Shown piece by piece: positions 26,609 through 33,933 of a stretch of DNA of 64,000 bases. The position numbers and the translations under genes are program-made. Source of the stretch: an uncultured bacterium (lineage in GTDB: Bacteria > Bacillota_I > Bacilli_A > RF39 > UBA660); contig CAJMSU010000002.1 in assembly GCA_905216155.1 (NCBI GenBank), positions 19,139-83,138 on the forward strand. Reading direction: 5' to 3'. The notes below the pieces were generated by a model. It searched no databases and was not told the DNA's origin. It saw only the letters and a program-made list of their open reading frames with translations. The number at the start of each line of letters is the position of its first letter. Position 1 is the first letter of the stretch.

Positions 26609-26878
26609 TTAACACTCCTTTTCTTGGTAATATTTTAATATTTTGTTAAATTCTTCTTTAGTTTTTGTTAAATTACATAAATAATAAATAGATGCACTTT
26701 TATTAAATACCATAACTTGTTTATAATTATCTTCTGTATATTTTCTATCTTTTACATATACTGTTACTTCATTTTTTCTTGGAATAGCAAGTAAATCAAT
26801 ACCTCTCACTATCGCCACAGTTTTAAAGCATCTTACTAAAGCATTTGTTAAATAATCATTAATAATCTTTTCAATCAT
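26609..26878 (-). CDS. Hypothetical phage protein
   Basis: The 89-residue alpha-beta protein abuts the next gene by a one-base overlap. No recognised family. Confidence 0.45.
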   Translation of the reverse strand: MIEKIINDYLTNALVRCFKTVAIVRGIDLLAIPRKNEVTVYVKDRKYTEDNYKQVMVFNKSASIYYLCNLTKTKEEFNKILKYYQEKEC

Positions 26879-27060
26879 TATCTATACCTCCAATATCTTT
26901 CACATTTTTCATCCTGAAAAAATTCATTAATAGGTAATTGTGAACATCTATAATCATTTAACATTTCTTTAACTTCAACTACGAACCATAGAACACCTAT
27001 TGTTATTAAAATTATTATTATAATCCCTAAAACACTTAACAATTTTTCTAATTTATCCAT
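26878..27060 (-). CDS. Small single-pass membrane protein
   Basis: The 60-residue protein has one transmembrane segment (VLGIIIIILITIGVLWFVV) and a short Cys-containing tail. It overlaps its downstream neighbour. Function unknown. Confidence 0.45.
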   Translation of the reverse strand: MDKLEKLLSVLGIIIIILITIGVLWFVVEVKEMLNDYRCSQLPINEFFQDEKCERYWRYR

Positions 27061-27069
27061 AAGTTCCTC

Positions 27070-27318
27070 CTAAAATGGTATTGAAGTACCAATCATATCT
27101 ATAATTTGAATTTCAGAATTATTTTTATGAACTAAATTATCATCATAAGTATTTAGATAATATTCTAATTTTACATCTATGCTAGAGTTATAATTCATAA
27201 TAATTTCAGGTTCTTTTTGGCTAGGCATTTTTAATTTAATACCAACATCCAATCCCTCTTTTTTCATATTAAGAAAGAAATTTTTAAGTTCTTCTTTAGT
27301 TAATTTTTTATCATCCAT
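27070..27318 (-). CDS. Hypothetical phage protein
   Basis: The 82-residue protein (KKLTKEELKNFFLNMKKEGL) has no recognised domain; it is packed between neighbours with an eight-base overlap upstream. Confidence 0.45.
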   Translation of the reverse strand: MDDKKLTKEELKNFFLNMKKEGLDVGIKLKMPSQKEPEIIMNYNSSIDVKLEYYLNTYDDNLVHKNNSEIQIIDMIGTSIPF

Positions 27319-27547
27319 TGTTTTTCACTTCCTTTGGTTTTCTATAAGTGATTCCATTACCATCTTTATCTCTTGAAGTGAATACAACAGTACACAATTT
27401 ACTCTTTGCTTTAAAATATTGTTGCTTACCTTTATAATCTAATTTTGATAATTCTTTATCACTAATATTTGTTATTTTTAATAATTTATCTAATTTCTTT
27501 TCTCTTTTAATTGCATCATTAATCATTTGATTTATCCTCCTTTGCAA
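27311..27547 (-). CDS. Hypothetical phage protein
   Basis: The 78-residue basic protein has a helical N-terminal half and a short beta C-terminal half. It overlaps the MazG-like gene start region. No family recognised. Confidence 0.4.
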   Translation of the reverse strand: MQRRINQMINDAIKREKKLDKLLKITNISDKELSKLDYKGKQQYFKAKSKLCTVVFTSRDKDGNGITYRKPKEVKNNG

Positions 27548-27869
27548 TTCTTTCTAATTGTCTATCAACTTTTTCTTTCATAATCTTTTTAATATCATCT
27601 GTTGAAATATCATAATACAATTGAAATTGCTTTAACATAACCATAACATCTGCAATTTCTTCTTTGATATGTTCTTTGGAATAATCTACATTTTTTATAT
27701 TTAAAATTGATGCTAGTGTATCAGTTATTCCTAAAACAACACTTTCCATTACACCTGTATTTCTTCTTCTTATAATTGCTTCATTTAACTCAAATACTTC
27801 ACTTTGAAAATATTTTAATTGTTTATCAATACCATAATGATTTATAATTTTTCTTAATTTTTCATTCAT
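27519..27869 (-). CDS. MazG-like nucleotide pyrophosphohydrolase
   Basis: The 116-residue all-helical protein has the MazG metal-binding pattern: FQSEVFELNEAI in helix 1 and HIKEEIADVMVML (EExxD). The C-terminal REKV-like helix is KEKVDRQLERI. Phage MazG proteins hydrolyse NTPs or alarmones; the substrate here is unknown. Confidence 0.7.
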   Translation of the reverse strand: MNEKLRKIINHYGIDKQLKYFQSEVFELNEAIIRRRNTGVMESVVLGITDTLASILNIKNVDYSKEHIKEEIADVMVMLKQFQLYYDISTDDIKKIMKEKVDRQLERIAKEDKSND

Positions 27870-28273
27870 TTATATTTCCTCCTTTTTTTCATTTCTAGCA
27901 TTAAATCTATTTTAAATTTATCTTTTGAATTTCTATAATACATTGATTTATAAATATCTAAATCAGAAACATAGCCATCGATAAAGAACTGTGATGGTTC
28001 AATATCTTCATAAATAATATTTCCATTTAAAACATTCACTTTTAATTTTATTTGACCATATACAAATCTGAATTCATCAGATGTAGGTAAATTAATAAAA
28101 TGTATTCCATCATTCAAATTTAAAAAGTATTTCTTGTTTTTTAACTCAAATGTCATATATTTGTAAGCACTAGGACAATATTTTTTTAATGACCTAATTT
28201 TTTTATTAAATCCATTGTCAATATTAAACAAATTAGATGGTTTATTGAAATTGTCATGATATGGTTTAGGCAT
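27866..28273 (-). CDS. Hypothetical phage protein
   Basis: Starting at MPKPYHDNFNKPSN (28273), which gives minimal overlap with the upstream gene, it is 135 residues with several aromatic-rich strands and a basic C-terminus. The 26-codon longer version would overlap the upstream gene by 86 bases. No family recognised. Confidence 0.45.
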   Translation of the reverse strand: MPKPYHDNFNKPSNLFNIDNGFNKKIRSLKKYCPSAYKYMTFELKNKKYFLNLNDGIHFINLPTSDEFRFVYGQIKLKVNVLNGNIIYEDIEPSQFFIDGYVSDLDIYKSMYYRNSKDKFKIDLMLEMKKRRKYK

Positions 28274-28484
28274 TTTGATTATTAGATGAGAATGCTTTGT
28301 TAACTGCTGAAAGAACTTCATTATTATTTTGATTTTTAGCAATTTTATCAATTTCTTTTATTATTTTAAATAATCTATTAACTTCATTATCAAAACTGAT
28401 TACCATGTCATTTAACACTTGATTTTCTCTTTCTAATGATTTAATATGTTTTGCAGTTTCTAAACTAATAATTTCACCATTCAT
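28266..28484 (-). CDS. Hypothetical coiled-coil phage protein
   Basis: The 72-residue helical protein has heptad-like spacing around LERENQVLNDMVISFDNEVNRLF. It overlaps the upstream gene by four bases. Function unknown. Confidence 0.5.
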   Translation of the reverse strand: MNGEIISLETAKHIKSLERENQVLNDMVISFDNEVNRLFKIIKEIDKIAKNQNNNEVLSAVNKAFSSNNQNA

Positions 28485-28684
28485 ACTTGTTTCTTCTTTC
28501 TTTTTTTAGCAATTCTCTTTTTTCTTCGCTCTTCTTTATCTTTTAATTTTTTTATTTCAACCTCTAATTCTTTAATTTTATTATCCCTACCAACTAAGTC
28601 ATATTTAATACCTAACCATCCAATAAAGCCGATAAGAACGAGAATTAACAATATAGTTAAAAATATTATTTCTTGTGTTGACAT
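28481..28684 (-). CDS. Small membrane protein with basic coiled coil
   Basis: The 67-residue protein has one N-terminal transmembrane segment (IIFLTILLILVLIGFIGWLGI) and a strongly basic helical tail (KDKEERRKKRIAKKRKKKQ). Overlaps its neighbours. Function unknown. Confidence 0.5.
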   Translation of the reverse strand: MSTQEIIFLTILLILVLIGFIGWLGIKYDLVGRDNKIKELEVEIKKLKDKEERRKKRIAKKRKKKQV

Positions 28685-29088
28685 ACCTCTGCATCCTCCA
28701 TACTATTTAAATATTTTTTTAATTTATAATAAGGTGTTGACCTGTCGGCAATTATATCCTTGCTTACTTCTTTCCAAGTTTTACCCTCAATAAATCTTTT
28801 TCTAATAATTATCCTAATTTCACCATCATCAACAGTATTAAGAAAATCTTCAATTTTATTTAATTCATCTAGCAATTTATCAGTTTTATTTTCTAGTGTT
28901 GTTTTTAATTTTGCCAATTTCATTCCTATTCTTTCAGTCGGATTGCTATTATTACTGCTTGATGTTATTGGTATACCTGCAATTTTAGAAGAACCGATTA
29001 TTGTTGTTTCGATTTCTTCAATATTATCTTTTATTTGCTTTATTTCAATTTTCAAATTGTGATATTTAGATAAATCATGTATTGTCAT
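28666..29088 (-). CDS. Putative phage transcriptional activator (sigma region 4-like, DUF1492/ArpU-type)
   Basis: The 140-residue protein has a long N-terminal helical region and a C-terminal sigma-4-like helix-turn-helix: GEIRIIIRKRFIEGKTWKEVSKDI then STPYYKLKKYL. Such proteins of Gram-positive phages turn on late genes. It is a reasonable candidate for the factor acting at the three TTCACA-containing promoter modules, but that link is inference. Confidence 0.6.
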   Translation of the reverse strand: MTIHDLSKYHNLKIEIKQIKDNIEEIETTIIGSSKIAGIPITSSSNNSNPTERIGMKLAKLKTTLENKTDKLLDELNKIEDFLNTVDDGEIRIIIRKRFIEGKTWKEVSKDIIADRSTPYYKLKKYLNSMEDAEVCQHKK

Positions 29089-29939
29089 AATGTTCCTCCT
29101 TTTTTATCAACAACAATCATTTCAGACCTATTTTTATTTAATTTATTATATTTTTTTGCTTCTTCTAATGTTTTAACTCCCATGTTATGCCAGTTTTCTA
29201 AAATTTGTAATCCATATCCAATTGGATTATTTATTGGAGCAGTTTCTTCATCAAAATCAAAATTCATAACATTTCTGTCGTAAGGTATCATTAAACCATT
29301 TTTAATAACTTCAAATGACATACCATCATTCAAATACTTAATAATAGTAGATTGATTATCTTCACTATTGATTTCAAATCTTTCAAAAAAATCTAAAAGT
29401 TCGGCTTTGCTAACACTAACACTAACACTATTATTTATATCTCTTATATCTATATCTCTATACTCTATACTCTTATCTCTATACTCTTGTCGGACATTGT
29501 CCTCTTTAATGTCCCCTACATTGTCTTTATTATAAGAACATTCAAGTTTCTTTTGATTTTCACGATATAATCTCTTTTTTTCTGCCCATTTTGACTCACT
29601 ACCAACCATATCTTCATAATCTGCTATTTTCAAAACACCATCTTGTTCTTCTTCGTAAATTAGACCTAACCTTTTATATAAAGACATAGCAACATTGACA
29701 GTATCAATATCAAAATATTTACAATCCCTAACAATTTTATCTGCATTATAAGGAATAATAATTTCACCCATTTTTGTTTCTAATCTGCCATTGTTATTAG
29801 CAGTGTTTAAACATAACATTTGATATAAAACCACATATTCAGCACCATTCTTTTGTGAAAGTAAGAAATCAATATCTTCTCTATTGAAAAAATTAGTTTT
29901 TAATTTTATCCAATAAAATCTATTATTAGACATATTCAC
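29085..29939 (-). CDS. Phage replication initiator (replisome organizer / DnaD-like)
   Basis: The 284-residue protein begins with the phage replisome-organizer N-terminal domain (RFYWIKLKTNFFNREDIDFLLSQKNGAEYVVLYQMLCL). It ends with a DnaD-like segment (NPIGYGLQILENWHNMGVKTLEEA). It is expected to load host DnaC/helicase at the phage origin. A repeat cluster inside the gene may be that origin. No helicase loader gene follows. Confidence 0.8.
   Translation of the reverse strand: MNMSNNRFYWIKLKTNFFNREDIDFLLSQKNGAEYVVLYQMLCLNTANNNGRLETKMGEIIIPYNADKIVRDCKYFDIDTVNVAMSLYKRLGLIYEEEQDGVLKIADYEDMVGSESKWAEKKRLYRENQKKLECSYNKDNVGDIKEDNVRQEYRDKSIEYRDIDIRDINNSVSVSVSKAELLDFFERFEINSEDNQSTIIKYLNDGMSFEVIKNGLMIPYDRNVMNFDFDEETAPINNPIGYGLQILENWHNMGVKTLEEAKKYNKLNKNRSEMIVVDKKGGTL
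29415..29495. repeat. Repeat cluster inside the replication gene (origin candidate)
   Basis: Tandem CTAACA/ACACTA units are followed by repeated CTCTATACTCT/ATCTCTATA-type units, all strongly A+T-rich. Origins are often inside the initiator gene in siphoviruses of Firmicutes, so these could be initiator sites. At the protein level the region encodes a low-complexity linker, an alternative reason for the repeats. Confidence 0.4.
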
Positions 29940-29944
29940 ACTAC

Positions 29945-30064
29945 CTACTTTCTTATTTGCTTTTGAATTGATTTATACATTCCAATTCCCAAAATAATTA
30001 CTACAAACACCCCTAAACCAACAAATATAATAATTCCAAAGAATTCTAAAATTTTTAATATCAT
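29945..30064 (-). CDS. Small membrane protein, 39 residues
   Basis: The frame starts with an ATG overlapping the upstream stop codon (ATGA) and is preceded by GAGGAGG. It encodes one long hydrophobic segment (IIIFVGLGVFVVIILGIGM) and a basic tail. Function unknown. Confidence 0.55.
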   Translation of the reverse strand: MILKILEFFGIIIFVGLGVFVVIILGIGMYKSIQKQIRK

Positions 30065-30306
30065 TCTTCAACCTCCTCAATATCTTTTGTAAGGCGATAA
30101 ATAGCATAGTTAGTAATATGACCATATCTATTTTTACCTTGAACCATTTCAGTTTCTATTCCAAATCCTCTTTCTCTTAAAATAAATATAATTCCTGATA
30201 ATCTAGTAGCACCAAATTTTTCTATTGCTTCATAAGAAGTTATATATCCTTGTTTTCTTAATAAATTAATAATTTCAGAAGTTTGACTTTTATTTTTTGC
30301 AGACAT
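30061..30306 (-). CDS. Helix-turn-helix phage protein
   Basis: From the ATG at 30306 (GAGGGGGA upstream) it is 81 residues: SQTSEIINLLRKQGYITSYEAIEKFGATRLSGIIFILRERG fits a winged-helix domain common in Gram-positive phages. Possible DNA-binding regulator of early genes. The longer frame starts within the preceding gene. Confidence 0.65.
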   Translation of the reverse strand: MSAKNKSQTSEIINLLRKQGYITSYEAIEKFGATRLSGIIFILRERGFGIETEMVQGKNRYGHITNYAIYRLTKDIEEVEE

Positions 30307-30505
30307 AGTATTTATCCCCCTCGTTTGTATATTTGGCAGTAATACCATATCCTTGTGAAGCACATTCTTTTGAAACTCTTTCAATATGTTCTTCCATTTC
30401 TCTATCAAAGTAATTACCTATTGCTATAAATAATAGAATTACAACACCTATTCCTAAACCAATTAAAAATTGTTTTACCCATGGTTTTAATCTTCTTTTA
30501 GTCAT
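30290..30505 (-). CDS. Small single-pass membrane protein
   Basis: The 71-residue protein has a basic N-terminus (MTKRRLKPWVKQ), one transmembrane segment and an extracytoplasmic tail with two cysteines. It overlaps neighbours by 8 to 17 bases. Function unknown. Confidence 0.5.
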   Translation of the reverse strand: MTKRRLKPWVKQFLIGLGIGVVILLFIAIGNYFDREMEEHIERVSKECASQGYGITAKYTNEGDKYYVCKK

Positions 30506-30686
30506 GTTGTACCTCCTTAATTCCTAAATATTGATAGAACATATCAGGATAAATAATATAATTCCATCTTTCTTTTACTTTAACTGCTGAACCAAATGGC
30601 AACCTCCCTGTTTGTAAACCCACTCTTATAAATTGTGGTGATTTATGCATCAACTCTGATGCTTCTTTAATTGTTATCTTTTTCAT
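30498..30686 (-). CDS. Excisionase/MerR-like helix-turn-helix protein
   Basis: The 62-residue protein (ITIKEASELMHKSPQFIRVGLQTGRLPFGSAVKV) matches the small winged-helix fold of phage excisionases and DNA-binding early proteins. It lies just left of the inverted repeat and opens the main early operon. It could be Xis for the integrase or an early regulator. Confidence 0.65.
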   Translation of the reverse strand: MKKITIKEASELMHKSPQFIRVGLQTGRLPFGSAVKVKERWNYIIYPDMFYQYLGIKEVQHD

Positions 30687-30710
30687 AAAAAATCCTTTCT
30701 TATAATTTGT

Positions 30711-30736
30711 TTTTGTTTTTTAGTCGACCAAGACTT
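30711..30736. repeat. Left arm of 26-bp perfect inverted repeat
   Basis: This arm, containing GTCGACCAAGACTT, is the exact reverse complement of 32109-32134. It ends within the stop codon of the Cro-like gene. Together the arms bracket the whole repressor/Cro-like module. Confidence 0.85.
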
Positions 30737-30971
30737 AATTAGTTTCGCTTTTCGCAACTTTTTTATTAAAAAAATATAGTTGCACTTTGCTCATGGGTTG
30801 CATAATAATTTTCATTGCCTTATCAATTTCTTCTTGTGTAAAATATGTCTGATTATTAAACTTCTTATATAATGTTTGTTCAGCAATTCCAAGTCTTTCT
30901 GCAAAACCATTTAATGTCATATCTAGTTCTTTTATTCTTCCCTTTAATTTAGAATAATTGTACTTTACCAA
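30735..30971 (-). CDS. Cro-like regulator (DUF739-type helix-turn-helix)
   Basis: The 78-residue protein (VKYNYSKLKGRIKELDMTLNGFAERLGIAEQTLYKKFN) fits the DUF739/Cro family. The best start is TTG at 30971, six to seven bases after AAAGGAGG; an ATG six codons earlier overlaps that ribosome site. It is the first gene from promoter PR and diverges from the repressor. Confidence 0.72.
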   Translation of the reverse strand: MVKYNYSKLKGRIKELDMTLNGFAERLGIAEQTLYKKFNNQTYFTQEEIDKAMKIIMQPMSKVQLYFFNKKVAKSETN

Positions 30972-30990
30972 GCAATTTCCTCCTTTCATT

Positions 30991-31024
30991 TAGAGTTGTT
31001 GCAGTTTATATTTTCGCAACTCTA
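30991..31024. promoter_or_regulatory. Operator candidate in the repressor/Cro-like intergenic region
   Basis: TAGAGTTG and CAACTCTA form a perfect 8-bp inverted pair with an 18-base centre, just downstream of the -10 of PR. A GTTGC/GCAAC pair is nested inside. Related GTTGCG half-sites occur at the -35 of the repressor promoter. Likely repressor or Cro sites. Confidence 0.5.
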
Positions 31025-31029
31025 ATTAA

Positions 31030-31058
31030 ATTATAGTTTCTATTTTCTGAATTGTCAA
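31030..31058 (-). promoter_or_regulatory. Early lytic promoter (PR-like)
   Basis: On the minus strand TTGACA (31053-31058) and TATAAT (31030-31035) are separated by exactly 17 bases: a consensus sigma-A promoter reading into the Cro-like gene and early operon. Confidence 0.82.
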
Positions 31059-31108
31059 TACTAAATTTTAGTTTTTCTAAACTTTTTTTATTTTTTACTA
31101 TATTATAG

Positions 31109-31137
31109 TTGCGTTTTTCTAACTTTTAATATATAAT
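31109..31137 (+). promoter_or_regulatory. Repressor promoter (PRM-like)
   Basis: TTGCGT (31109-31114) and TATAAT (31132-31137) with 17-base spacing lie 20 bases before the repressor ATG. The -35 box includes a GTTGCG half-site. Confidence 0.72.
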
Positions 31138-31157
31138 GATTATGAGGTGAATTAGTC

Positions 31158-31850
31158 ATGTTAGAAGATACTTTTGCCAATCGATTGAGAAAAGCATTAG
31201 AGTATAATAATATGAAACCTGTTGACCTCGCAAATCGAACAGGTATTAACAAATCATTAATAAGCAATTACCTATCAGGAACATTTAAAGCAAAGCAAGA
31301 TAAAGTTAACATTATTGCTGAAACACTTGGTGTTAGTGAGGGTTGGCTTATGGGGTATGATGTTGATATGGATAGGGATTGGCTTGATGATGATGCTGAT
31401 GTTTCAAATATTAAAATTGATAATGCAAGATATATTGAAACAATGACAAAAACAGTAAAAATACCAATATTAGGTAAAGTTCCTGCTGGTATTCCTATTG
31501 AAGCGATAGAAGATATAATTGGATATGAAGAAATTCCTGCATCAATGTTAAGAGATGGTAATAATTACTTTTCATTAAAAATTGATGGTGATAGTATGTA
31601 TCCAGATTATAAAACAGGTGATATTATTATAATAAGACAACAAAATGATTGCAATTCTGGTGATGATTGTGTTGTTATGGTAAATGGTGATGATGCAACT
31701 TTTAAACGAGTTGTAAAGCAAGAAAAAAGTATAATTTTGAAACCATTAAATAACAATTATGAACCTTACTACTTTGATGAATATGAAATTATGACTAAAC
31801 CAGTTAAAATTATTGGTGTAGCAGTTGAAGTAAGAAGAAAGTTGAGATAA
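31158..31850 (+). CDS. CI-like repressor with LexA/S24 autocleavage domain
   Basis: The 230-residue protein has an Xre helix-turn-helix at residues 8-60 (NRLRKALEYNNMKPVDLANRTGINKSLISNYLSG) and a peptidase S24 domain. Visible are the Ala-Gly cleavage site in GKVPAGIP, the Ser in IDGDSMYPDY and the Lys in ATFKRV. It maintains lysogeny and should be inactivated by RecA-stimulated self-cleavage after DNA damage. It diverges from the Cro-like gene. Confidence 0.92.
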   Translation: MLEDTFANRLRKALEYNNMKPVDLANRTGINKSLISNYLSGTFKAKQDKVNIIAETLGVSEGWLMGYDVDMDRDWLDDDADVSNIKIDNARYIETMTKTVKIPILGKVPAGIPIEAIEDIIGYEEIPASMLRDGNNYFSLKIDGDSMYPDYKTGDIIIIRQQNDCNSGDDCVVMVNGDDATFKRVVKQEKSIILKPLNNNYEPYYFDEYEIMTKPVKIIGVAVEVRRKLR

Positions 31851-31853
31851 TGT

Positions 31854-32060
31854 ATGGGAACAAGAATTAGAACTGTTAACAAAATTGGAAAAGGAAAATA
31901 TTTTACTACAAGTTGGAAAGTAAGCGATTATTTAATTTGCAATATTTTATATTTTGTCTTTTTCTATTCATATTATTTAATTTTTAAGTATTTATTTTAT
32001 GTTCCTATAAAATGGTGCATCACAAAAATCATTAAAATTGTCAAATCAAAACAGGCATAA
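31854..32060 (+). CDS. Possible small membrane protein after the repressor
   Basis: A 68-residue frame begins four bases past the repressor stop and has a hydrophobic, aromatic-rich centre (YLICNILYFVFFYSYYLIFKYLFYV) with a basic end. No strong ribosome site is visible; translational coupling is possible. In other phages small membrane proteins here are superinfection-exclusion proteins, which is only a suggestion. Confidence 0.4.
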   Translation: MGTRIRTVNKIGKGKYFTTSWKVSDYLICNILYFVFFYSYYLIFKYLFYVPIKWCITKIIKIVKSKQA

Positions 32061-32090
32061 AAAAAAGACCTACTGTTCGAGCAGTAAGTC
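32059..32090 (-). terminator. Minus-strand intrinsic terminator
   Basis: The GACTTACTG/CAGTAGGTC stem is followed on the minus strand by T8. It points against the repressor transcript and would block antisense transcription entering from the integrase side. Confidence 0.7.
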
Positions 32091-32108
32091 AAATGAAAAA
32101 TCTCAAAA

Positions 32109-32134
32109 AAGTCTTGGTCGACTAAAAAACAAAA
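32109..32134. repeat. Right arm of 26-bp perfect inverted repeat
   Basis: Exact reverse complement of 30711-30736, located after the terminator and before the integrase promoter region. Confidence 0.85.
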
Positions 32135-32218
32135 TATAAGATATAATGTTATGGATTTTTCTATTTCATTATATCAAAAATACTAGAAAAATACAAGAAA
32201 AGGAGGCATTTTTGATAA

Positions 32219-33262
32219 ATGAAATTACCTAATGGATATGGTTCTATTCAAAAGTTGTCAGGTAATAGAAGAAAACCATATATTGTAAGAAAAACAGTAG
32301 GATATGATGAAAATGGTGTTCAAATTAGAAAGATTGTTGGATACTTTGAAACAAGAACAAAAGCATTACAAGAATTAGCACTATTTAATGAAAATCCTTA
32401 TGATATAGATGTAAGAAAAATAACAGTTTCAGAGCTTCATGCTAAATGGCAAGATGAAAAATATTCAAAAATTGCCTACAAGACTACAAAAGTATATGAT
32501 ATGTGTTGGAATTATTGCAAAGATATACAAGATTCACCCTTTGTTGATATTAAATTAAATCATTTACAAGCAATAGTTGATAGTATGGGTGAAAAATGGT
32601 CAGCAAAAAAGGCATTTAAAATATTATGGCATCAAATGTATGATTATGCTATTAAAAATGATATGAATGTAAGAAAATATTCAGAATACATCGATATAGG
32701 CAAAAAAACAACCAAATTAGAGCGAATTCCATTCGAGCAATGGGAAATAGACAAGTTTTGGGAAAATGTCGCTAGAATGGACTTTATTGACTGTATATTG
32801 ATACTTATTTATACAGGAATGAGAGTTGGCGAACTTTTAGATATAAAAATAGAAAATGTTCACATAGAAGAAAAATATATGCGAGGTGGTTCTAAAACAG
32901 AAGCAGGTAAAGATAGAGTTATACCTATTCACAATAGAATATTACCACTCGTTAAAAAATGGTATGATGATGCTATTGAAGTAGGAAGTGAATACTTAAT
33001 ATTTAATCACGAATATAAGCAAATGCTTTACTGGAATTTTTATCATGAGAAATTTGAAAAAATTATTGAACAATTAGAAATGGATACAAAGCATCGACCA
33101 CATGATACAAGACATACTTTTGCTACAATGATGGATAGAACACCTGCTAATAAATTATGTATCAAAAGAATACTAGGTCATGCTAGTAAAGATATTACTG
33201 ATAAAGTTTATACACATAAAGATATTGAAGAACTTATTGAAGCAGTTAATTACCTTGAATAA
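32219..33262 (+). CDS. int: Phage integrase (tyrosine recombinase)
   Basis: The 347-residue protein has an AP2-like arm-binding N-terminus (GSIQKLSGNRRKPYIVRKTVGYDENG), an SAM-like core-binding domain and a catalytic domain. The catalytic residues are Arg in TGMRVGEL, Lys in GGSKTEAGKDR, HDTRHTF, LGHAS and Tyr in VYTH. An AAGGAGG site precedes the ATG. It lies about 700 bases from the right attachment repeat. It would carry out integration and, with an excisionase, excision. Confidence 0.93.
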   Translation: MKLPNGYGSIQKLSGNRRKPYIVRKTVGYDENGVQIRKIVGYFETRTKALQELALFNENPYDIDVRKITVSELHAKWQDEKYSKIAYKTTKVYDMCWNYCKDIQDSPFVDIKLNHLQAIVDSMGEKWSAKKAFKILWHQMYDYAIKNDMNVRKYSEYIDIGKKTTKLERIPFEQWEIDKFWENVARMDFIDCILILIYTGMRVGELLDIKIENVHIEEKYMRGGSKTEAGKDRVIPIHNRILPLVKKWYDDAIEVGSEYLIFNHEYKQMLYWNFYHEKFEKIIEQLEMDTKHRPHDTRHTFATMMDRTPANKLCIKRILGHASKDITDKVYTHKDIEELIEAVNYLE

Positions 33263-33301
33263 GTTTTTTTTTACTTTTTACATAAACTTTTTATTTTATA
33301 C

Positions 33302-33330
33302 TTGACACTACCTAGGTAGTGTGATACAAT
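33302..33330 (+). promoter_or_regulatory. Consensus promoter with an 18-bp palindromic operator
   Basis: TTGACA (33302-33307) and TACAAT (33325-33330) flank a 17-base spacer. The perfect palindrome ACACTACCTAGGTAGTGT (33305-33322) fills the spacer, so any bound protein would block RNA polymerase. The downstream ribbon-helix-helix protein is a natural candidate for autoregulation. Confidence 0.75.
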
Positions 33331-33376
33331 TAGTATGTAATCAAGAAAGATTACAAAAAAAGAAAGGAGGATAGAA

Positions 33377-33481
33377 ATGACAATTTCATTAAAAGTTATC
33401 AATATTAAGATAACAAAAAAAGGAATTACCTTAAAACTCGAGTTAGGCATTCCTTTCGACATTAGCAAGAGTGGTAAGTAA
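33377..33481 (+). CDS. Small peptide gene, 34 residues
   Basis: An ATG after a strong AAAGGAGG opens a 34-codon frame of alternating hydrophobic/basic residues (MTISLKVINIKITKKGI). It is the first frame after the palindromic promoter. Function unknown; it could be a leader peptide or a small toxin-like peptide. Confidence 0.5.
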   Translation: MTISLKVINIKITKKGITLKLELGIPFDISKSGK

Positions 33482-33515
33482 ACCACTCCTCCTGCTAATA
33501 ATATTATCATATTTA

Positions 33516-33911
33516 ATGAATTTTGTCAAAAAGATTATGGAAGATAAGAAATCTAGAAAAGCAAAATATGATATAAACTATCGTAAACAACACAAAGTAC
33601 AATTCAATGTTGATATTAATAAATCAGAAATGAACTCACTAAATGAATTATTAAAAATAACTAATACTAAAAAATCTGATTTTTTAAGAAAAGCAATACG
33701 ACAAGAATGTAAAGATAATAATGTATTATATTTTGACAGACTTGCAAAATGTGATTGGTGTGGAAAAAAAGATTATGTTTCAATTACTCAATATGGAACT
33801 TCACACTATAATAGACTTATTTGTAGTGACTGTGCAAATGATATTATTGAACATCACAAAGCATTAGATGGCACTACTCCATCTTGGTATAGAAAAATAG
33901 ATAAAGACTAG
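33516..33911 (+). CDS. Ribbon-helix-helix protein with zinc-binding C-terminus
   Basis: From the ATG at 33516 (33537 is an alternative; neither has a strong ribosome site) the protein carries a ribbon-helix-helix pattern: VQFNVDINKSEMNSLNELLKITNTKKSDFLRKAI. A C-terminal CDWCGK ... CSDCAND zinc ribbon follows. Likely an autoregulatory DNA-binding protein. It lies between integrase and attR and may be a lysogenically expressed accessory gene. Confidence 0.6.
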   Translation: MNFVKKIMEDKKSRKAKYDINYRKQHKVQFNVDINKSEMNSLNELLKITNTKKSDFLRKAIRQECKDNNVLYFDRLAKCDWCGKKDYVSITQYGTSHYNRLICSDCANDIIEHHKALDGTTPSWYRKIDKD

Positions 33912-33931
33912 GATTATTTCCTAGTTTTTTT
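33907..33931 (+). terminator. Intrinsic terminator
   Basis: The CTAGG/CCTAG stem is followed by T7 on the plus strand directly after the stop codon of the ribbon-helix-helix gene. Confidence 0.75.
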
Positions 33932-33933
33932 GT

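Noticed and set aside
33271..33510. Minus-strand hydrophobic open frame next to integrase
   Set aside because: It runs antisense through the consensus palindromic promoter and the small peptide gene; no ribosome site.
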